Shown here in pieces: positions 58,155 through 64,000 of a stretch of 64,000 nucleotides of DNA (position 1 is the first letter of the stretch; each line of letters starts with the position of its first letter). The position numbers and the translations under genes were made by a program. The stretch is from contig JAJTCM010000005.1 of the NCBI GenBank assembly GCA_021325675.1, positions 1 through 64,000 on the forward strand, read 5' to 3'. The notes under the pieces were generated by a model. The model saw nothing but the letters and a program-made list of their open reading frames with translations, was not told where the DNA came from and did not search any database. The stretch is from Crocinitomicaceae bacterium. GTDB taxonomy: Bacteria > Bacteroidota > Bacteroidia > Flavobacteriales_D > Crocinitomicaceae.

Positions 58155-59886
58155 GGATTACTTCCAGTTGAATGAGTTCGTAATTCTCCTGCTTCATGAT
58201 AAAACAGTTCTTGTTTTCATAGCCCGAACCGCTGGCAACGCTTTCGATGGCAAACTTGTTCATTACCCCTGTTTCGGAATCCTTGCTGAGCAGGAATTTC
58301 TGGATGAAATAGAGCGATACGTCAAAGCCCTGCGCACCGTATTTGGATAAATCCGCGTTGTATTTGACACGGTACTTGCGCAGCAGCTTTTTACTGGCAT
58401 CGTAGCTGTAATTGAAATCGTAAGGAGAAGAAAAGTGAAGCGTAAACTTATTTTTGTAATACCCCTTGATCTCATCGTTGTTGATCCAGTCCTTGGTACC
58501 GAAAACAGTAATTTTTCCGGCGCCGGCTTTGGACGAGGTTTTTTCAAGCCCGCTCATAAAACGGGTGGAGAATACTTTATCACGGGAAGGGACAACAAAA
58601 ATAGTACTGCCGCCTTTTTTGATAAAATTCCCTATGTCTGAGTGGGAGCATTCAAGCAATTTCAGCTTGGAGCCTGCCGGAAGTGACTTCAGGAATTTCT
58701 GGCGGAAAGCCTGGTAGAGCTCATCGTCTTTGGCATCCACTTTTACCAGCACGATCTGATCGGTGGTTTTGTTAGCTGCAATATATTGCGCTGCGCCTTC
58801 GATCAGCGTGATGTCGGAATCAACAGCATTGTAAACATAAGGATTATCCTTCAAAACGGACGTTGACGGGTTTAAAGGCGAAACCATCCGGATTTTGTTT
58901 GCTTTGGCAAATGCGGCAGCAATTTCTACATTGTTCCCCATAAAAGGCCCGATAATCAGGTCGGCTTTCTTGACATTTTTTTCAACAAGCAAAGCCTTGA
59001 ATTTCGTAGTGTCCGTTGGTGCGTCCAACACCTGGACCCGGGCTTTTAACCCCAGTTTTTCCAATGAATCCAAAGCCAGCTGGGCGCCCATCAAAAATTC
59101 TGTGGCAATCCCCTTAAGGTTGTCATTTCCGCCATCCAGGCCGAAAGGCAGCAGGTAAAAAATCTGGTATTCGTTTTTCGATTTGAAGCTCAGCTCCTCG
59201 TCAATTTTTGAATCGCGGACTTCTTCGACTTTGCGCACTTCCACTTTGGTGATCTTTTCCTTTTTAACCGGGATTTTAATCACATCGTTTTTGCGCACCT
59301 TGTCATTTTTCAGGTTATTGAGCTTTTTAATGTCCTCAATAGGCACCATGAAACGCTTGGAAATACTATATAAAGTCTCGTGCGGCAGTACCGTATAATT
59401 GACAATACTGTCGGAAAATGTAATTTGTGTTGAAGTTGTAACGGTGAGCTCCGCAGCTTTCGTACCGGCAGGCAATTTCAGCTGCTGCCCGATTGAAATC
59501 CCGTTTTCGGAACCCGGGTTGAGCTTCACGATATCCTCCATTGCCACGCCATAACGCCTGGAAATATTGTAGAGGTTATCACCTTTCTCCACCAAATGGG
59601 TTTCAGCAGTTTTAACCGGCGTTGCGGTTTCATTTACCTGGGAAGCATCCACCGGGATAACGATTTTCTGCCCCAGTTGGATCCCGGCGCTAACCGTCGG
59701 GTTGAACTCGATGATTTTTTCGGCCGGGACATTGTACATTTTGCTCAGTCCCCACAATGTGTTGCCACCTTGTACGATGTGCACGTAGAATTTTTTGCCG
59801 TTAATTTCCTCGTAGACCGGATTTTCCGGCTGCGCGAAAGCAACAACGGAAAACAAGCAGAAAAACAATGAATATAGGAGTTTCAT
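58147..59886 (-). CDS. LysM repeats fused to a type 1 periplasmic-binding-like domain
   Basis: The 579-aa secreted protein has a signal peptide (about 1-18) and three LysM repeats (GGNTLWGLSKMYNVPAEKI; KGDNLYNISRRYGVAMEDI; PHETLYSISKRFMVPIEDI), which bind peptidoglycan. A basic linker leads to a type 1 periplasmic binding/receptor-like domain (about 240-570: IFYLLPFGLDG, KKADLIIGPFMGNN, IRMVSPLNPSTSVL). The fold resembles branched-chain amino acid receptor and LpoA-like proteins, so a cell-wall-synthesis regulator or ligand sensor held in the wall is possible. It overlaps hemF by eight bases, an arrangement with no obvious functional logic. Confidence 0.88.
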   Translation of the reverse strand: MKLLYSLFFCLFSVVAFAQPENPVYEEINGKKFYVHIVQGGNTLWGLSKMYNVPAEKIIEFNPTVSAGIQLGQKIVIPVDASQVNETATPVKTAETHLVEKGDNLYNISRRYGVAMEDIVKLNPGSENGISIGQQLKLPAGTKAAELTVTTSTQITFSDSIVNYTVLPHETLYSISKRFMVPIEDIKKLNNLKNDKVRKNDVIKIPVKKEKITKVEVRKVEEVRDSKIDEELSFKSKNEYQIFYLLPFGLDGGNDNLKGIATEFLMGAQLALDSLEKLGLKARVQVLDAPTDTTKFKALLVEKNVKKADLIIGPFMGNNVEIAAAFAKANKIRMVSPLNPSTSVLKDNPYVYNAVDSDITLIEGAAQYIAANKTTDQIVLVKVDAKDDELYQAFRQKFLKSLPAGSKLKLLECSHSDIGNFIKKGGSTIFVVPSRDKVFSTRFMSGLEKTSSKAGAGKITVFGTKDWINNDEIKGYYKNKFTLHFSSPYDFNYSYDASKKLLRKYRVKYNADLSKYGAQGFDVSLYFIQKFLLSKDSETGVMNKFAIESVASGSGYENKNCFIMKQENYELIQLEVIHD

Positions 59887-59925
59887 GCGTTTATTTGTTT
59901 ACGGGTTTGAATACATTATTTGTGC

Positions 59926-59933
59926 CAAAGTTA
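59926..59933 (-). promoter_or_regulatory. -7 element of LysM-hemF promoter
   Basis: TAACTTTG on the minus strand ends 39 bases before the ATG. At the -33 position there is only TTTC. Confidence 0.5.
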
Positions 59934-59969
59934 CACTTTATTTCCGAAAGAATTATTCTAAAGTTCAGG

Positions 59970-60065
59970 TAATGATCCATAAGAGCTTAGCCACGAATGG
60001 CACAAATTATCACAAATCTGTTAATCCGGATAATCAAACCGAATGACACAAATATAACAAATTGT
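59970..60065. repeat. Degenerate ACACAAAT-type intergenic repeat
   Basis: Between guaA and the LysM gene the words GGCACAAATTATCACAAAT and GACACAAATATAACAAAT recur around AGCCACGAAT. Sequences of this wording are familiar as scattered intergenic repeats in Bacteroidota. No gene or terminator is visible in the 224-base gap. Confidence 0.4.
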
Positions 60066-60110
60066 ACTGCTGCTTTGCGGTCACTTTCAAATCATTAAAC
60101 TTATACCAAA

Positions 60111-61643
60111 TCACTCCCACTCGATCGTAGCGGGCGGCTTGGAGCTGATGTCGTACGTAACGCGGTTGATCCCTTTTACCTGGTTGATGATCCTGTTGGA
60201 AATTTTCGCCAGGAACTCGTATGGAAGGTGGCACCAATCGGCTGTCATGCCGTCAGTTGAAGTTACAGCACGTAAGGCAACAGCATGTTCGTATGTACGC
60301 TCATCGCCCATTACACCAACAGACTGGATCGGAAGGAAAATCGCCCCTGCCTGCCACACATCGCCGTACAAACCGTCTTCTTTGAGCCCATTGATGAAAA
60401 TTGCGTCTACTTCCTGCAAAATCTGCACTTTTTCGCGCGTAACGTCACCCAAAATACGGATTCCCAATCCAGGTCCCGGGAAAGGATGGCGCTGCAAGAT
60501 CGCGTCGGAAATCTTCAGGGATTTCCCCACCCTTCTCACCTCATCCTTGAATAAAAGACGGAGCGGCTCAATAACTTTCAATTTCATGTAATCCGGCAGG
60601 CCGCCAACATTGTGGTGTGATTTGATCGTTTGTGAAGGACCGCCGTTAACTGAAACCGATTCGATCACGTCCGGGTAAATCGTTCCCTGCCCGAGCCATT
60701 TCGCATCGGTAACCAATTTGGATTCTTCGTCAAACACATCAATAAAAACCTTACCGATTGCTTTCCGCTTTAATTCCGGATCAGTCAGGCCCTGTAATTC
60801 AGCATAGAATTTTTCAGAAGCATCAACGCCTTTTACATTGAGCCCCATATCTTTATAAGAATCCAGTACGGATGCAAATTCATTTTTGCGCAGCAGGCCG
60901 TTATCTACAAAAATACAATGCAGGTTGGCCCCAATTGCTTTGTGCAGTAAAACCGCGGCTACGGAAGAATCCACACCACCGCTCAGGCCGAGGATCACCT
61001 TATCGTTTCCGATCGTTGCTTTCAGCTCAGCGACTGTCGAATCCACGAAGGAATCCGGAGTCCAGTTTTGTGAGCACCCGCAGATTGAAACTACGAAATT
61101 GTGCAGCAAAACCGCTCCTTCCGTAGAATGGTACACTTCGGGATGGAACTGGATCCCGTAAGTTTGCTCGTTTTCAATATAGTAACCGGCATTTTCCACA
61201 TCGTGGGTGCTGGCAATCACTTTAAAATTAGCTGCAATATGCTTGATCGTATCGCCGTGCGACATCCAGACCTGTGAACCGGTCGACATACCTTTGGTCA
61301 GCTCGTGGCCTCCATCAACGAAAGACAAATTTGCCCGGCCATACTCGCGGATAGTGGAAGGCAAAACCTCACCTCCGAAGGAATTCGCCAGGTACTGCGC
61401 CCCAAAACAAATGCCCAGCAACGGAAACTTACCTTTAACCGCCGACAAATCCGGGCGGGGTGCGTTTTCATCCCGTGTCGAAAACGGGCTTCCGGACAGA
61501 ATCACACCTTTGATATTCGGTGTCAGTTCCGGGATTTTGTTCCACGGATGGATTTCACAATAGACATTTATTTCGCGGATCCTACGTGCAATCAATTGAG
61601 TGTATTGCGATCCGAAATCTAAGATTAAGATCATTTCCTGCAT
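60111..61643 (-). CDS. guaA: GMP synthase (glutamine-hydrolysing)
   Basis: GuaA (510 aa) converts XMP to GMP. The N-terminal glutaminase has the Cys in [10 protein letters not shown] and the His/Glu in [11 protein letters not shown]. The ATP pyrophosphatase has the PP-loop [11 protein letters not shown], and the C-terminal dimerization domain ends in the usual PPATIEWE. All are present at normal length. The ATG at 61643 lies five bases after a -7 element, so it is preferred over the ATG three codons later. Confidence 0.98.
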   Translation of the reverse strand: MQEMILILDFGSQYTQLIARRIREINVYCEIHPWNKIPELTPNIKGVILSGSPFSTRDENAPRPDLSAVKGKFPLLGICFGAQYLANSFGGEVLPSTIREYGRANLSFVDGGHELTKGMSTGSQVWMSHGDTIKHIAANFKVIASTHDVENAGYYIENEQTYGIQFHPEVYHSTEGAVLLHNFVVSICGCSQNWTPDSFVDSTVAELKATIGNDKVILGLSGGVDSSVAAVLLHKAIGANLHCIFVDNGLLRKNEFASVLDSYKDMGLNVKGVDASEKFYAELQGLTDPELKRKAIGKVFIDVFDEESKLVTDAKWLGQGTIYPDVIESVSVNGGPSQTIKSHHNVGGLPDYMKLKVIEPLRLLFKDEVRRVGKSLKISDAILQRHPFPGPGLGIRILGDVTREKVQILQEVDAIFINGLKEDGLYGDVWQAGAIFLPIQSVGVMGDERTYEHAVALRAVTSTDGMTADWCHLPYEFLAKISNRIINQVKGINRVTYDISSKPPATIEWE

Positions 61644-61648
61644 GGCCG

Positions 61649-61656
61649 CAAAGGTA
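61649..61656 (-). promoter_or_regulatory. -7 element of guaA promoter
   Basis: TACCTTTG on the minus strand is followed by five bases and then the guaA ATG, a near-leaderless layout. No clear TTG at -33. Confidence 0.5.
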
Positions 61657-61761
61657 GGAAGAAAAATCGGTTTAGAAAAATGGGAGTGTTAATGAAGAAT
61701 TAAAGATTAAGAATGGAAAATGTTTATGCAATTCTCAGCTAAACAATTTAGCTGAAATATT

Positions 61762-61805
61762 TTTTGAGTACTAACCCTTAAAATGATAAGTACTAGTACT
61801 CAAAA
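61762..61805. promoter_or_regulatory. 12-bp perfect inverted repeat upstream of the S74 protein gene
   Basis: TTTTGAGTACTA and TAGTACTCAAAA are exact inverted copies separated by 20 bases, and the right arm overlaps a GTACTAGTAC palindrome. The position, 70-110 bases before the ATG at 61875, suits an operator or an mRNA structure. A bidirectional terminator is less likely, because the two flanking genes diverge. Confidence 0.45.
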
Positions 61806-61874
61806 CCGAGCATCAAGTCTGATTTACAAATATTTAAAGCTAAATTACTTCCCATAACTTTAATTTTATTACTT

Positions 61875-64000
61875 ATGAAAAAAACACTTATTTGCTGTTT
61901 GGTTTTCCTGGCTATGGGAGGACAAAACGAGGGCTTCGCCCAATCGACTACAGCTGCAAACACACCTGGTGCGGGCAGGTTTTTAGGCTGGACAGGGGGA
62001 ACAGCCCAATCGCTTGAGATCCGGAACAATGCAGCACAAGCCATTTATTTTCAAAACGTAGGCAATAGCAGCTTAAGAAACCGGATGCTGATTGATGATG
62101 CCTCCACCGGGCGAATAGGCCTGGGAAACAACCTATCTACCGGGTTCACACCCCAGGAACGTCTTCACCTGCACCACTCCAGCGTAGCAGGAAGTGAAGT
62201 GTATCTCAGGTTTACAAACAATGATACGGACTCCTTATCAGAGGATGGTGCTAATGTAGGAATTACTCAAACAGAACTCCGTATCACTCAATACGAAGAC
62301 GACTACATCTCATTTCAAACACCTAAAAACCTTGTCACAACCGGCCCAACAGTTCAAAACAGGTTAAGGCTTGCATCAAATGGGCAGTTTTTAGTTGGTA
62401 CTGCTTCTATTACTGATGAAAATATTATCGATGAAGATGCAATAAGCAGCTTTACAAATGCCTATCGAAGTAGCCTGTTAAATGTCCGGGGCCCAATTCA
62501 CAGCTGCTTTCCTTTAGTTGATACTCACTCAGTAATCTTATATGGTTATACCAACCCAAATACCCCAACCACAACAGGTGAAGGTGGCTTCAGAATGAAA
62601 ATGAACTTTAATTACTTTGACAACAATGATGCATTAATATTTGAAAAAACGGATGGAAACGGCACAACTGTTGCCGGAGGTTTTGCCTTCACAACTTCTG
62701 GAACGGATGGGGTAGAATTACCAGCCTTTTATATACGGGGAGGTGGGCGCACTTACGTTGGGCGTAATCTTATTACAAGTGAGTCTTCACTATTAAACCG
62801 CTTTGTTATTGACAGTGAAGCAAGCGATGCTACGGAAAGCGGGTTACGTTTTGTAGACCTGACCGATTCAGACACTCCAATTACAAATACAGGGCCAGGT
62901 GTTTTAGCAGTTGATGCAGATGGAAATGTTGTTTATGTAGAATCACATGGTTATGCTGACTGCGGGGATACGGAAAACGGTATTTTATCTGCCGATTCTA
63001 AAATTGATCTCAATGACAATAACTTTTATTTCACCAACCAGGGCGATATAGACGAAAACATGGTGATTGTTGGTTACGATTGTGGCGCTACACTAGCTTT
63101 TCCAGCCAAATTAACGGTTTACGAAAACATAGGCACTGACGTTGCCAAAGGAACAATTGCCGGATCATTTCTGAATAAAGATATTGCAGCTGAAGCCAGC
63201 AGAACTTTCAAAGGAGTGTATGGAGAAAGCTCAGGTACTCAGGACCAAAGCGGAACCATCAACATTGGCGGGGATTTTAAAGCATCCGGTGCGACTATTA
63301 ATTATGGTATTTTTGCGACCGCGACCATTGCAGGCACAAACCGCGCCGGATACTTCAGCGGTGACGTTAATTATACAGGAACATTGACCAACGTTTCCGA
63401 TAAAAAGTTCAAACAAAACATTGCTAAAGAAGAAAGCGCACTGCAATTGCTTGGCAGATTGAAACCTGTAACTTATGATTTAAAGGCAAAGGAATTCTCG
63501 CAATTTAATCTTTCCGATAAAAAACAGCACGGTTTTATCGCCCAGGAACTTGAAGCCGTGCTTCCTGAATTAGTTCACGAAACTTATCACCCGGAAACCC
63601 TGGATGAAAAAGGCAACGTTGTCAGCGAAGGGGTTTCTTACAAATCCGTCAACTACACCGGTCTCATTTCCATCAACACACAAGCGATCAACGAGCTCAA
63701 CCAAAAAGTAGAAGAAAAAGACGCTATTATTAAGGAACAGGAGAAAAAAATCGAGGATATGAACGCCCGTCTTTCCCAGTTGGAGAATTGTTTATCGGCT
63801 TTACTTCCGGCTTTATGCCAGATGAACCAATCGGCGATTGAGCAAAACACACCGGAATCACAGCAAGCTTTGAAACAGCAGCTGCAAACTATTTTGTCAG
63901 ACAGGAATTCAGTTGTACTGACTCAAAACGTACCGAATCCGTTTGCAGAAGCAACGGTAATTGAATACAATATCCCGGCTACAGTTGCCCAGGCGCAAAT
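61875..64000 (+). CDS. Surface/tail-fibre-like protein with S74 chaperone and T9SS type A domain, truncated at window end
   Basis: The frame is open from the ATG at 61875 to the right edge (708 codons) and is missing from the track for that reason. It starts with a signal peptide (MKKTLICCLVFLAM...), followed by a long beta-rich passenger with repeated GR/VG-type segments. A Peptidase_S74 intramolecular chaperone follows (VSDKKFKQNI near 508, KQHGFIAQELEAVLPELV), then a short coiled coil (KVEEKDAIIKEQEKKIEDM). The first residues of a type A T9SS sorting domain come last (LTQNVPNPFAEATVIEYNI near 683). S74 domains trimerise fibres and often cut themselves off at a Ser at their start. The protein is probably a trimeric surface fibre. 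A TAACTTTA 12 bases before the ATG is a weak promoter match. Confidence 0.85.
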   Translation, partial: MKKTLICCLVFLAMGGQNEGFAQSTTAANTPGAGRFLGWTGGTAQSLEIRNNAAQAIYFQNVGNSSLRNRMLIDDASTGRIGLGNNLSTGFTPQERLHLHHSSVAGSEVYLRFTNNDTDSLSEDGANVGITQTELRITQYEDDYISFQTPKNLVTTGPTVQNRLRLASNGQFLVGTASITDENIIDEDAISSFTNAYRSSLLNVRGPIHSCFPLVDTHSVILYGYTNPNTPTTTGEGGFRMKMNFNYFDNNDALIFEKTDGNGTTVAGGFAFTTSGTDGVELPAFYIRGGGRTYVGRNLITSESSLLNRFVIDSEASDATESGLRFVDLTDSDTPITNTGPGVLAVDADGNVVYVESHGYADCGDTENGILSADSKIDLNDNNFYFTNQGDIDENMVIVGYDCGATLAFPAKLTVYENIGTDVAKGTIAGSFLNKDIAAEASRTFKGVYGESSGTQDQSGTINIGGDFKASGATINYGIFATATIAGTNRAGYFSGDVNYTGTLTNVSDKKFKQNIAKEESALQLLGRLKPVTYDLKAKEFSQFNLSDKKQHGFIAQELEAVLPELVHETYHPETLDEKGNVVSEGVSYKSVNYTGLISINTQAINELNQKVEEKDAIIKEQEKKIEDMNARLSQLENCLSALLPALCQMNQSAIEQNTPESQQALKQQLQTILSDRNSVVLTQNVPNPFAEATVIEYNIPATVAQAQ

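Noticed and set aside
61793-62044. Minus-strand 83-aa ORF near the right end
   Set aside because: It lies opposite the signal peptide and start of the S74/T9SS protein and has no recognisable content.
1-64000. tRNA, rRNA, CRISPR array, insertion sequence, prophage
   Set aside because: No cloverleaf-type sequence, regular spaced repeats, transposase, integrase or phage structural genes were seen; the lone ORF6N gene and S74 domain are not enough to call a prophage.

Overview
The window is chromosomal DNA from a member of the Bacteroidota, most likely the Flavobacteriales. The evidence is a gldE-gldD gliding/T9SS pair, three T9SS cargo proteins (two with type B C-terminal sorting domains, one with the start of a type A domain), a carboxypeptidase-regulatory-type TonB-dependent receptor, and repeated TAnnTTTG/TTG promoters of the Bacteroidota type. 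A Crocinitomicaceae/Fluviicola-like origin is only a guess. Nothing here looks like a phage, plasmid, IS element or CRISPR locus.

Bases 1-26334 (minus strand) hold a lipopeptide biosynthesis operon: a SyrD/PvdE-like ABC exporter, then NRPS-1 (acyl-AMP ligase-PCP-C-A-PCP-C-A-PCP-E, 3136 aa), then NRPS-2, which starts in a 4-base ATGA overlap and runs off the left edge (C-A-PCP, C-A(MT)-PCP, C-A-PCP, C-A-PCP, C-A...). At least seven residues are specified: the first is predicted Gly, the second is epimerised, and the fourth is handled by an adenylation domain interrupted by a methyltransferase that looks like a protein-arginine methyltransferase (PRMT). No ORF missing from the track is longer: NRPS-2 is absent from it only because it is open at the edge. 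Any thioesterase, MbtH or phosphopantetheinyl transferase gene would lie outside the window.

Bases 26335-36390 carry housekeeping and envelope genes: a DEAD-box helicase, a TonB-dependent receptor with a small periplasmic partner, an ORF6N-domain gene with a damaged 5' end, mnmE, the ssb-gldE-gldD operon, and yaaA. Bases 36391-49143 are metabolic and regulatory: rocD, a HisKA_2 sensor kinase, DinB-like and NlpC/P60 proteins, a tight four-gene operon (ribulose-phosphate epimerase fused to CBS domains, DAHP synthase, KdsC-like phosphatase, saccharopine-dehydrogenase-like protein), an alpha/beta hydrolase, a TerB-like protein, a lipoprotein, aroB and proline dehydrogenase. Bases 49371-64000 contain two giant T9SS type B surface proteins, hemF behind a LysM/periplasmic-binding-protein fusion, guaA, and a right-truncated S74-chaperone surface protein with the start of a T9SS type A domain.

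Several genes have the -7 promoter element only 4-8 bases before the ATG, which suggests leaderless or nearly leaderless mRNAs. The items most worth checking are the PRMT-like interruption of the NRPS adenylation domain and the epimerase-CBS/DAHP synthase/phosphatase operon.
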